6,214 bases of DNA from Bacteroidales bacterium H10 (GTDB taxonomy: Bacteria; Bacteroidota; Bacteroidia; Bacteroidales; Muribaculaceae): positions 21,625-27,838 of the forward strand of contig DAAV01000048.1 of NCBI GenBank assembly GCA_001701295.1, in the 5' to 3' direction. Each line of letters begins with the position of its first letter. The first letter of the stretch is position 1. A model generated the notes under the pieces. That model ran no database searches. It was given only the letters and a program-made list of their open reading frames with translations, and had not been told where the DNA came from. This document shows positions 1 to 5,101 of this stretch, piece after piece. Both the position numbers and the translations under genes were made by a program.

Positions 1-2
1 CA

Positions 3-44
3 AACGACACCTCGGAAGATGAAAGCAACGAAGAAGCTGCTTAA
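3..44 (+). CDS. possible 3' end of an unidentified gene (partial)
   Basis: Reading from base 3 gives a short tail, NDTSEDESNEEAA, followed by TAA. A very acidic, low-complexity end like this is common at the C-terminus of DNA-interacting proteins, but 13 residues cannot identify a family. The two other forward frames are less gene-like: one stops within 21 bases and the other gives a basic peptide running to a stop at 103-105. The call rests only on composition and on the 440-base gene-free stretch that follows. It needs the sequence to the left of the window to be confirmed. Confidence 0.3.
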   Translation, partial: NDTSEDESNEEAA

Positions 45-285
45 TATCCATAATCATAAGAAGATTGCAGGGGCTGTCATACGGTCACTGCTTTCTTTAT
101 TCTGACTACGCCGGTATATCCTTTTATGCCGGTGGCTCCATTCCGGGCCGCTCAAGCTTCTTATACTGTTTATGCCGATTACATTTACTCTTTTAATCAC
201 TATGTTCCACTGTTGATGAATCCTGATTTAGCGCCTGTCAGCCTTTTATAAACTGCGGTTATTCCACTTTTAATCCTGTGCCTGT
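45..285. other. gene-free stretch before leader copy 1
   Basis: No convincing coding frame on either strand. A loose hairpin with GCAG/CTGC arms followed by a T-rich run lies at about 67-100 and could terminate the gene entering from the left, but the stem is too weak to call. No clear TAnnTTTG promoter box was found, although the operon at 485 must be transcribed from here or from further left. CCGGT occurs twice (about 110-136) without any obvious structure. Confidence 0.5.
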
Positions 286-468
286 GATCCGGGAGATGCC
301 GTCCGTCGATTGTCACGGCAAAGTTGAAGGCCGGGCCAAATGTCAAATCAGAGCCGGTGGTCACGGCTGTCACCGTGAATTTGCCTTATTGACCCTTTTC
401 GCCTCCCTTGAAATGCCTGAAATCGGTCAGACAGCCCTCCGACGGACCAAAAGGTCTGAAAAAGAGGG
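286..468 (+). ncRNA. structured 5' leader, copy 1 (diverged)
   Basis: This stretch shares landmarks, in the same order, with the leaders at 2473-2660 and 4105-4281. ATCCGGGAG (287-295) matches copy 3 at 4127-4135, and CTCCCTTGAAA (403-413) matches copy 2 at 2583-2593. The 3' domain then has the same design: an outer stem CCCTC (435-439) with GAGGG (464-468), enclosing CGGACC (443-448) and GGTCTG (453-458) around an AAAA loop. The inner stem sequence differs from the other copies but pairing is intact. The middle part is poorly alignable and has its own hairpin, TCACGG (361-366) with CCGTGA (373-378), plus GTCACGGC at 312-319 and 360-367. The phosphoribosyltransferase starts 16 nt after the outer stem. 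Homology is firm for the 3' domain and tentative for the rest. Confidence 0.5.
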
Positions 469-484
469 ATAAAAATGTAAATTT

Positions 485-1051
485 ATGGCGAAAACGATAG
501 ACATTGAGCTTCAAAAGCAGTTAGATAAACCGCAGACATGGTTCTGCAAATATTTCCCTGCACGCATACGCAACGTAGGGGAACGGGAGATAGCCGACCG
601 TAAGTTGGTTTTTGACTTCAAGGACGGACGGGCATACGAGGAAGTGGCACGGCGCACGGCGACCGCCATGACTGAGCGTTACGGAGCAACGTGCGCCGAC
701 ATTGTGTTTTCTCCCGTTCCGGCATCTACAAGAGAGAAGAACGAGATACGCTACAAGGCATTCTGCCAAATGGTGTGTGAACTCACCGGTGCAATCAACG
801 GTTACGACCATGTGTCGGTTTGTGGCGATAGAATGACCGTTCACGAGAACCGCAAGGCAGAGACGGATGTCCGCCAGGCTGACGTCATTGAGTTTGACCC
901 GACTTTTTTCAGCGGTAAAATGGTTGTGGTATTTGATGATGTGATAACGAAAGGTTTGAGTTATGCCATATATGCCAACCGTCTTGAAAGCCTCGGAGCC
1001 AATGTACTCGGAGGTGTATTCCTCGCAAGAACCCATTACAAAGTGAGATAA
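485..1051 (+). CDS. ComF-like phosphoribosyltransferase
   Basis: 188-residue protein of the type I phosphoribosyltransferase fold, closest in layout to ComF. Residues 147-159 (VVVFDDVITKGLS) form the PRPP-binding loop: a hydrophobic strand, two aspartates, then a TxGxS loop. They are followed by the helix and strand typical of ComF (SLGANVLGGVFLART, 169-183). FSPVPAS at 75-81, followed by an Arg/Lys-rich helix, corresponds to the ComF PVP motif. ComF's N-terminal zinc ribbon is absent. Known members use PRPP; the substrate here cannot be read from sequence. It is the first gene after leader copy 1, and its stop is separated by one base from the next start, so the two are almost certainly co-transcribed and translationally coupled. 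An ATG-TAA pair (475-480) lies just before the start. The family call is solid; ComF-type DNA-uptake function is not implied, since such PRTases also occur as mobile-element cargo. Confidence 0.8.
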   Translation: MAKTIDIELQKQLDKPQTWFCKYFPARIRNVGEREIADRKLVFDFKDGRAYEEVARRTATAMTERYGATCADIVFSPVPASTREKNEIRYKAFCQMVCELTGAINGYDHVSVCGDRMTVHENRKAETDVRQADVIEFDPTFFSGKMVVVFDDVITKGLSYAIYANRLESLGANVLGGVFLARTHYKVR

Positions 1052-1052
1052 T

Positions 1053-1553
1053 ATGGTTCAATCAAAATATGATAAGTCTGTATCCGCTTGCTTCAGCGGA
1101 CACCGCATCGTCCCATACTTTCATTTGAGACGACTTGAACGGCAATTAAGGACAGCGATAATATCGGCATACGCAGACGGCTTTCGTAATTTCTTCTGCG
1201 GCATGGCTATGGGCTATGATTTGCTGGCAGCGGAAACCGTCCTTTCTCTACAGTCTGAATTGCCGGATTTACGGCTCATTGCCGTTATCCCGTATCGCGG
1301 ACAGACCGAGAGATGGAGCGATGCCATGAAATCCCGGCATGATGACATTCTGCGTAATGCAAATGATACTGTGATTTTGAGCGAGCACTACTATCAAGGC
1401 TGTCTGCTACGGCGCAATGACTATATGGTAGTCCACAGTTCACGACTTATTGCATGGTATAACGGAAATCCTAAAGGAGGTACGTTTTACACCTGCCGTA
1501 TAGCTGAGGCTAATGGATTAACGATTATAAACCTGTATGACAGCCGTAATTGA
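1053..1553 (+). CDS. SLOG-family (YpsA/DUF1273-like) nucleotide-binding protein
   Basis: 166 residues with the landmarks of the YpsA-like branch of the SLOG superfamily, a Rossmann-like fold. They are CFSGHR (13-18, the family FTGHR motif), FFCGMAMGYDLLAAE (47-61, the glycine-rich segment with a conserved Asp and Glu), VIPYRGQTERWS (78-89), and a C-terminal YNGNPKGGT (136-144) followed by a helix. The family is known or predicted to bind nucleotides or nucleotide-derived ligands, and SLOG proteins are often sensors in conflict or stress systems. The start is one base after the phosphoribosyltransferase stop, which argues for joint action, possibly one protein producing or consuming a nucleotide that the other senses; that is inference. 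The end converges on the HD-domain gene with 80 bp between stops and no clear terminator. No frameshift or missing motif was seen. Confidence 0.8.
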   Translation: MVQSKYDKSVSACFSGHRIVPYFHLRRLERQLRTAIISAYADGFRNFFCGMAMGYDLLAAETVLSLQSELPDLRLIAVIPYRGQTERWSDAMKSRHDDILRNANDTVILSEHYYQGCLLRRNDYMVVHSSRLIAWYNGNPKGGTFYTCRIAEANGLTIINLYDSRN

Positions 1554-1633
1554 CCGGATGTTGTAATTAGCATCAATATCTCATATTTACTTTGATTAGG
1601 TAAAGATGTAATTTTGTGGTAAAATGGTGTCTT

Positions 1634-2248
1634 TTACAATTCGTTATAAATCCTGTCGAAAATCCGGCGCAACCGGGATTCGTCATTTATAATCTCACGG
1701 AGTGAATTGAGCCTTTCTACGTTGGGCGACTCCGGGAACCACAGTTTCAGATAGCCGCCCTCGGCATATTTCTCATGCAGGTGGTCGAGTGTGCGCTGCC
1801 AGTGACCCTCTTTGTCAAGTTCGGGATAATGGTCGAGTCCGTATTGTACCGTCCTTTCGATTATCTTCTCCGGTTCGATGTAGCGGTCTCCTTCGGCGAC
1901 AATCTTACCGTAAATGTTTCGCGGCTCATGGTCAGAAGATGCCCGGTGGTCTTCTACCGCCTGTGCCATTGTCTCTATTTCCTCTTGTGTAAACCACTCA
2001 TGCAATCGCTGATCTTCCCTTACTATCCGGCCTGATTCAAGATGATGTGTCTTCCTGTCGATGGCAAGCCCCAAATCATGAAACGCGGCTATGGCATACA
2101 CCATTTCCATATTGACGGCGTAGTGCCGTGCAATCTCAAGACTCTGCTTGATAACCATGCGGGCATGATCCTCCCGGTGTGCCTTGTCGAATCCGTTGTA
2201 TCTGGGCAGGATTTCCCTTTCTATATATAATGTCAGTCCGGTATTCAT
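1634..2248 (-). CDS. HD-domain phosphohydrolase
   Basis: 204 residues with a complete HD metal-binding set: a histidine pair in the first helix (H24 and H28 in AHREDH), the HD doublet at H57-D58 (AAFHDLG), H101 in VEDH, and D121 in AEGDRY. HD enzymes hydrolyse phosphate esters of nucleotides or phosphonates; the substrate cannot be deduced. The C-terminal third (about 140-204) is basic and aromatic with no motif I recognise. The start at 2248 was chosen because the HD fold begins about 20 residues in, and because a TAATTTTG -7 box lies 70-77 bp upstream on the same strand. The gene is monocistronic in the window, divergent from leader copy 2 and convergent with the phosphoribosyltransferase/SLOG operon. 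Nearby PRTase, SLOG and HD genes suggest a nucleotide theme, but the HD gene is on the opposite strand and may be unrelated. Confidence 0.85.
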   Translation of the reverse strand: MNTGLTLYIEREILPRYNGFDKAHREDHARMVIKQSLEIARHYAVNMEMVYAIAAFHDLGLAIDRKTHHLESGRIVREDQRLHEWFTQEEIETMAQAVEDHRASSDHEPRNIYGKIVAEGDRYIEPEKIIERTVQYGLDHYPELDKEGHWQRTLDHLHEKYAEGGYLKLWFPESPNVERLNSLREIINDESRLRRIFDRIYNEL

Positions 2249-2300
2249 TGAAATTATGCGTTTCTATTCCAAACCTCTTATTAATGGATTTTGATTTTGT

Positions 2301-2333
2301 AATATCGGTAATTCTTGCAAAATTACCGATATT
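2301..2333 (-). promoter_or_regulatory. 13-bp inverted repeat enclosing the -7 box of the HD gene
   Basis: AATATCGGTAATT (2301-2313) and AATTACCGATATT (2321-2333) are perfect inverted arms separated by 7 bases. Read on the minus strand, 2325 to 2318 gives TAATTTTG, an exact match to the Bacteroidetes -7 consensus TAnnTTTG, starting inside one arm and ending in the spacer. No good TTTG -33 box is seen 19-21 bp upstream. A dimeric repressor bound here would cover the promoter, so this is best read as an operator autoregulating or silencing the HD gene. A transcript starting just downstream would not contain the whole hairpin, which argues against an RNA-level role. Confidence 0.6.
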
Positions 2334-2422
2334 TTCTCTATTCATTCATTTGTTAGGGATAATTATTGAAAGTGAGAAAAACTGCTTAGTCGGCAACTAT
2401 AAAACAACTCCTAATAATGGAA

Positions 2423-2452
2423 TTTGTGATGCTTTTGCACATATTATTCTTT
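2423..2452 (+). promoter_or_regulatory. weak candidate promoter for leader copy 2
   Basis: TTTG at 2423-2426 is followed after 18 bases by TATTCTTT (2445-2452), an imperfect fit to the TTTG-N19-21-TAnnTTTG pattern of Bacteroidetes. It lies about 20 bases upstream of where similarity between leader copies 2 and 3 begins, the right place for a start that would give an RNA containing the entire leader. The match is poor in the -7 box, so confidence is low. Confidence 0.3.
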
Positions 2453-2472
2453 CTCCGAAACCTGTCCGATCG

Positions 2473-2660
2473 GGTTTATAGGCGCGAAGTTTGGCATCGG
2501 GGAGCATAGCCAAGGTCGTGCAGGAGTTTCAGCGCCATTTTGCCGGTATCCGGAAAAATCGTCTTGAAAACCTTGTCACTTGCTCCCTTGAAAGATGCCC
2601 CTGTAATGCGCAGATAAACCCCTCACGGACGGCTCAGAAAGGAGCAATAAACGGGAGGGG
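2473..2660 (+). ncRNA. structured 5' leader, copy 2
   Basis: About 188 nt aligning end to end with copy 3. Shared blocks include GGCGCGAAGTT (2481-2491), TCTTGAAAACCTTG (2562-2575) and ATAAACCCCTC (2614-2624). Three structural parts are visible. First, GGCGCGAA (2481-2488) pairs with TTC (2528-2530) plus GCGCC (2532-2536), leaving A2531 bulged. Second, a hairpin of ATTTT (2537-2541) with AAAAT (2555-2559), a G.A mismatch, then CCG (2543-2545) with CGG (2551-2553). Third, CCCCTC (2619-2624) with GAGGGG (2655-2660) enclosing GCTC (2632-2635) and GAGC (2642-2645). The first gene starts 27 nt after the last stem. An open frame runs through it from a TTG at 2491, but the aligned frame in copy 3 is interrupted by stops, so the element is not coding. 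Confidence 0.75.
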
Positions 2661-2687
2661 AAGAATAAACATTCAAACAATACTGAT

Positions 2688-2882
2688 ATGCAGACAAAGA
2701 AAATGACAGTCGAACAAGGAAAGCGTTGCAACATAAGCCGTTTCCCGAACTTTCACCGTTCCGGCTCTATAAAGGGTATGAAAAAATTGTACTACGGCAA
2801 AGATGCTTTGCTTGTACGTTGCGGACAATACATCTACAACGTGACTTCAGAACCAAGCATATACAATCAGGCAACAATCTAA
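2688..2882 (+). CDS. small basic hypothetical protein
   Basis: 64 residues, first gene after leader copy 2. The N-terminal 25 residues are basic and look disordered; the rest, about 26-60 (SIKGMKKLYYGKDALLVRC and onward), reads as a compact alternating hydrophobic beta-rich unit with a tyrosine-rich end. It resembles small proteins I remember from Bacteroidales mobile elements, but I cannot attach a named family. An internal ATG at 2703 is an alternative start that would remove five residues. The gap to the next start is only 6 bases, so it is part of the operon. A +1-frame open stretch (2726-2935) overlapping it is a shadow. No catalytic or metal-binding motif is seen. Confidence 0.65.
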   Translation: MQTKKMTVEQGKRCNISRFPNFHRSGSIKGMKKLYYGKDALLVRCGQYIYNVTSEPSIYNQATI

Positions 2883-2888
2883 CACGAT

Positions 2889-3428
2889 ATGACTATGAAA
2901 AAACTGATAATCTGGACAAGCGAGACCTATCTTGACGATGACGCAAGAGAGGAATATCAACAGTATCAGCGAGAAATCCTTGAAAACGAGGAATATTGCG
3001 TTACCGACCGTGAGTGGGCAGAAGTCGTTGACGGCTATCTCGCTGACGAGCGGATGAACCTTGACAAAGAGGTTAAAGGCGTGATAATCGCTTTTGCCGA
3101 TGTCGGCAGGTGGAACGGCAGACGGCAGGGCTACAGGATACTCGGCAGCACTATCAATGACATTTTCAACATTTCGGAAGATAACAACGAATGGTACTCC
3201 GACGGCAACAATATCCGTGGCATACTGACCCACCATGACGCATCACACTATGTGCTTTACCGTGTGGCAAAAGACCGTGAGACAGCGGAACGTATCGCAG
3301 AACAGATATACAACCGCGAGATAGACGAGGCAGGCTTCCGCAAGCGCACCCGCTCCCTGCATCCCTATGTCGCAGAGATTTACGGCTGGAAAGCCGGTCG
3401 TTTCAATAAAGCCCGGAAAGCGGTATGA
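2889..3428 (+). CDS. conserved-looking hypothetical protein with acidic N-terminal third
   Basis: 179 residues; family not recognised. The first 62 residues carry about 18 Asp/Glu against 7 Lys/Arg and are predicted helical. A central segment, VIIAFADVGRWNGRRQGYRI (65-84), has the look of a conserved core with hydrophobic strand, aromatic and arginines. It is followed by HHDASHYVLYR (115-125), with three histidines that might be structural or metal-binding. The C-terminal third is basic (RKRTRSLHPY, 151-160; end KARKAV). The charge asymmetry suggests a protein that contacts nucleic acid or another protein, but this is inference. MTMKK offers two starts (2889 or 2895); neither is favoured by an RBS. 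The end overlaps the next start as ATGA, indicating translational coupling. Confidence 0.75.
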   Translation: MTMKKLIIWTSETYLDDDAREEYQQYQREILENEEYCVTDREWAEVVDGYLADERMNLDKEVKGVIIAFADVGRWNGRRQGYRILGSTINDIFNISEDNNEWYSDGNNIRGILTHHDASHYVLYRVAKDRETAERIAEQIYNREIDEAGFRKRTRSLHPYVAEIYGWKAGRFNKARKAV

Positions 3429-3742
3429 AAAGATATAAATACATCAGACGTATTGTTGACAAGCTGACCAGTTCTGACTGCAACAACGAGGAATTTACGC
3501 TCTACAACCATCTTGTAGGAAAACAAAGCGGCATGGGCGGTTTCTTCGCAGCCACCATATATTCAGGCACCGACCGATATTCGGGAGAGGTCGCCGACTT
3601 CAGTTATGACTATTGGACACACAGCCTTTATATCGAGGATGCTGAGAGCAGACAGGCAGCCGATGCCATAATCCAAGCTTTCAAGGCAATCTATCCCTGC
3701 TGTCTGAAAATTATAGATGACACTCAAAAAGAAGATATATGA
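3425..3742 (+). CDS. hypothetical protein, translationally coupled
   Basis: 105 residues, unrecognised. The N-terminus is basic (MKRYKYIRRIVDK), followed by a glycine- and aromatic-rich core (GKQSGMGGFFAATIYSGTD, 32-50, then FSYDYWTHSLYIED) and a C-terminal helix with a CC pair at 92-93. The alternation suggests a small alpha/beta fold. Its start overlaps the previous stop and its stop overlaps the next start, both as ATGA, so it is fixed as the third member of a tightly coupled operon. There is no signal peptide, membrane segment or known motif. Confidence 0.7.
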   Translation: MKRYKYIRRIVDKLTSSDCNNEEFTLYNHLVGKQSGMGGFFAATIYSGTDRYSGEVADFSYDYWTHSLYIEDAESRQAADAIIQAFKAIYPCCLKIIDDTQKEDI

Positions 3743-3951
3743 TGATGTTTCCCGATTTCAATGACCCTGCCTGTTCGGAGCAGGGTCATTACACCGACTT
3801 TCCCGAATATGGAAAACAGTGCGACCTTATTGAGCCGTGGCGCGGCTATCGCCGTGGCACCATTGTGGCACAGACACCGAAAGGTTTTGTCGTACAGTTA
3901 AGTTCAGGAGCCGAGATAGATGTCTATCCCGATGAAATAGAGATTGACTGA
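3739..3951 (+). CDS. small acidic protein with possible SH3-like barrel
   Basis: 70 residues, net charge about -8. The C-terminal half, GTIVAQTPKGFVVQLSSGAE (40-59) followed by IDVYPDEIEID, has the strand-turn-strand pattern of small SH3-like or KOW-type barrels (a basic turn RGYRRG, then GxxVxL and an acidic end). I infer this fold from pattern only. Three ATG codons in a row begin the frame (3739, 3742, 3745); the first overlaps the previous stop. A perfect 11-bp inverted repeat occupies codons 8-17. The downstream frame starts one base before this gene's end. Confidence 0.65.
   Translation: MMMFPDFNDPACSEQGHYTDFPEYGKQCDLIEPWRGYRRGTIVAQTPKGFVVQLSSGAEIDVYPDEIEID
3760..3790. repeat. perfect 11-bp inverted repeat inside a coding region
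   Basis: AATGACCCTGC (3760-3770) and GCAGGGTCATT (3780-3790) are perfect inverted arms around a 9-base loop. In RNA this is a strong hairpin starting about 21 nt into the gene at 3739. There is no following T-run, so it is not a standard terminator. It may affect ribosome progress or mRNA stability, be a protein-binding site, or be chance. Confidence 0.6.
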
Positions 3952-4145
3952 TGCAACAGACCGCTGATTATATAGGCACCTTTACCGTGTCTATGCGCGA
4001 CGGGTGCACCCATGACCTCTTATATGTCGTATTATTTCCCTCCTTTTTAAGTCGATTCCCACTTATATGTCAGATCTGCATTTCTTCCCGGGAGCAGTCT
4101 CCGTGGTTTATGGCGCGAAGTTCGGCATCCGGGAGCGACGGCTAA
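3951..4145 (+). CDS. doubtful or truncated small gene running into leader copy 3
   Basis: 64-codon frame beginning one base before the end of the gene at 3739 (TGATG overlap), so the start fits the coupled operon. The first 26 residues (MQQTADYIGTFTVSMRDGCT to LYVV) look like ordinary protein. From about residue 27 the frame crosses AT-rich sequence, and its last 40 bases lie within leader copy 3, which is non-coding elsewhere. I read this as a real gene whose 3' part has been lost or replaced at the junction with the next leader-plus-operon block, or as a fortuitous frame. It cannot be settled without homologues. Confidence 0.35.
   Translation: MQQTADYIGTFTVSMRDGCTHDLLYVVLFPSFLSRFPLICQICISSREQSPWFMARSSASGSDG
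4019..4071 (+). repeat. 10-bp direct repeat before leader copy 3
   Basis: CTTATATGTC occurs at 4019-4028 and again at 4062-4071, 33 bases apart, between the last gene of the middle operon and leader copy 3. It could be a regulator-binding pair at the promoter of the next operon or a scar of an insertion or deletion. No good TAnnTTTG box was found here. Confidence 0.4.
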
Positions 4146-4281
4146 GGTCATGCAGTGTTTCCGCGAGATTTTGCAGTTGCCTGAAAAATCATCTTGAAAA
4201 CCTTGCCTCTCGCCCCTTCCGATGCCACTGAGATGCGCATATAAACCCCTCCTGACAGCTCCATAGGAGCAAAACGGAGGG
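4105..4281 (+). ncRNA. structured 5' leader, copy 3
   Basis: About 177 nt, the close homologue of copy 2, with the same three parts. CGCGAA (4114-4119) pairs with TTC (4159-4161) and GCG (4163-4165), leaving C4162 bulged at the position of the bulge in copy 2. A hairpin pairs GATTTT (4167-4172) with AAAATC (4185-4190), a G.A mismatch, then CAG (4174-4176) with CTG (4181-4183); the middle pair is A:T here and C:G in copy 2, a compensatory change. The 3' domain pairs CCCTCC (4247-4252) with GGAGGG (4276-4281) around GCTCC (4258-4262) and GGAGC (4266-4270). The next gene starts 33 nt after the last stem. Its position before an operon and its conserved pairing argue for a transcribed regulatory leader. 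Confidence 0.75.
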
Positions 4282-4314
4282 AGAAAACATTATTCACACT
4301 AAATTTCATAAAAT

Positions 4315-4572
4315 ATGAATGAAAAAGAACTCGCACAGGCGATTGAGACCGCAGTCAACAACTATTCCTTCAACCCGAGAAAAGTTGCGGCACAAATACC
4401 CCTGATGCACCGCACGCTCCAGCAGAATATCTATAAACTCTGCAAGGCTATCATAGAGGTTATCGGAGCCGATGACTACGGCACAGACGCACGCAATCAG
4501 GCTTCGCACGATGAAGCCAAGGCCATGCTCGAATATCTCAAGGAGCATGGACGCTATATCCCCATGATTTGA
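4315..4572 (+). CDS. small helical hypothetical protein
   Basis: 85 residues, first gene after leader copy 3; not recognised. The sequence reads as almost entirely alpha-helical: an N-terminal helix (MNEKELAQAIETAVNNY), a Pro-containing turn with RK at 21-23, a second amphipathic helix (TLQQNIYKLCKAIIEVIG, 34-51), and a third (SHDEAKAMLEYLKEHGR, 64-80). Charge is near neutral, unlike its downstream neighbours. A helical bundle of this size could be a protein-protein adaptor or a small regulator; nothing decides between them. The opposite-strand frame at 4306-4575 is a shadow. The gap to the next gene is 22 bases. Confidence 0.7.
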   Translation: MNEKELAQAIETAVNNYSFNPRKVAAQIPLMHRTLQQNIYKLCKAIIEVIGADDYGTDARNQASHDEAKAMLEYLKEHGRYIPMI

Positions 4573-4594
4573 CAACCCATTAAACCATACGAAT

Positions 4595-4846
4595 ATGAAT
4601 AAGAAATTCTATCTTGTGACTACGCTGATTGAATATTCAGCAGAGAGTATTACCGATGCACACGCGCTCCATGTGGATTATGAAAAGGCCAAGGGAGCTA
4701 TGGCAGTGGCGATTGAGGAAGCCGCCGAGAACTTTGACGGACAGGAGGGAGAAACCCTTGTCGATGTCGAGACCTGCCGCGAATGGCGCAACGAGGACGG
4801 CTACGGTTATACCGTGGGCATCGAAGAACTCACCCCCATTGAATGA
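4595..4846 (+). CDS. small strongly acidic hypothetical protein
   Basis: 83 residues with about 19 Asp/Glu against 6 Lys/Arg, net charge near -13. The acidic residues are spread over the whole chain, densest at 41-68. It begins with a beta-like segment (KFYLVTTLIEYSAES, 4-18), followed by a helix and a second strand region (GYGYTVGIEELTPIE) at the end. Small, acidic, cargo-encoded proteins include DNA mimics that block restriction enzymes, but plain acidity is not proof and I recognise no family. It overlaps the next gene by ATGA. A shadow frame at 4629-4949 was discarded because it is rich in Arg and Pro and breaks the coupling. Confidence 0.7.
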   Translation: MNKKFYLVTTLIEYSAESITDAHALHVDYEKAKGAMAVAIEEAAENFDGQEGETLVDVETCREWRNEDGYGYTVGIEELTPIE

Positions 4847-5088
4847 AGGCTATGGAAACCGGTGTCGAGAAAGTTCCCACTTACGCCCTGTGCTATCTGG
4901 TGAACGGCGACGCCACCGGCCTCACAGAGCAGGAAGTCAACGAGATTGACAGCCTGCTCCGTGAGCAAGCGGTGGAACTTGTATGCCCTCCGTCAGATGA
5001 TGAATGGCAGCCTTACTTCAGCAGTTGCCCGTGGTTCGGAAAGCCATGTGAGGTGATTGATTGCGACATAGTATATCGTGTAACCTGA
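4843..5088 (+). CDS. small acidic hypothetical protein of a Bacteroidales mobile-element type
   Basis: 81 residues, net charge about -10. Residues 12-33 carry the pattern PTYALCYLVNGDATGLT followed by an acidic helix (EQEVNEIDSLLRE, 29-41), then CPPSDDEWQPYFSSCPWFG and a strand ending VIDCDIVYRV. I recall small proteins with the PTYALCY...NGDATGLT pattern from Bacteroidales plasmids and conjugative elements, annotated only as a domain of unknown function; I do not assert an accession. Four cysteines in the C-terminal half (48, 62, 69, 74) might bind metal. The start overlaps the previous stop as ATGA. An internal ATG at 4852 (residue 4) is an equally good start. Confidence 0.7.
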   Translation: MKAMETGVEKVPTYALCYLVNGDATGLTEQEVNEIDSLLREQAVELVCPPSDDEWQPYFSSCPWFGKPCEVIDCDIVYRVT

Positions 5089-5101
5089 TTATTCCTGCGA
5101 T

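Noticed and set aside
278..472. 64-codon plus-strand frame from a GTG before the PRTase gene
   Set aside because: It coincides with leader copy 1, has no recognisable protein features, and is Cys/Arg/Gly-rich as expected for translated non-coding sequence.
521..1036. 171-codon minus-strand frame opposite the PRTase
   Set aside because: It is a shadow of a gene with clear phosphoribosyltransferase motifs and shows no motif of its own.
1609..1616. TAATTTTG on the plus strand as a promoter box
   Set aside because: It would fire into the antisense of the HD gene, has no TTTG at 19-21 bp (the nearest is 14 bp away), and there is no downstream plus-strand gene. It is likely a chance match.
2136..2345. 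Minus-strand frame overlapping the HD gene start and promoter
   Set aside because: Its first half crosses the palindrome and promoter and its second half is the HD gene in another frame. The HD start at 2248 has a full domain behind it.
2179..2481. 100-codon plus-strand frame across the HD promoter region
   Set aside because: The hydrophobic run comes from A/T-rich promoter sequence; it spans two promoters in opposite directions and the antisense of the HD gene.
2491..2706. 71-codon plus-strand frame from a TTG start covering leader copy 2
   Set aside because: It lies within the structured leader. The aligned frame in copy 3 is broken by stop codons, and substitutions between copies preserve base pairing rather than protein sequence.
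2847..3236. 129-codon minus-strand frame with hydrophobic stretches
   Set aside because: It is antisense to the coupled gene at 2889-3428, whose ATGA overlap with the next gene fixes the true frame.
2473..4281. Leader repeats as miniature transposable elements
   Set aside because: No terminal inverted repeats or target duplications were seen. The copies share orientation and sit directly before operon starts, and their pairing is preserved, which fits regulatory RNA better.
286..4281. CRISPR array or tRNA/rRNA genes
   Set aside because: The leader repeats are long, few and far apart, with genes between them. No short regularly spaced repeats or tRNA cloverleaf were noticed anywhere in the window.
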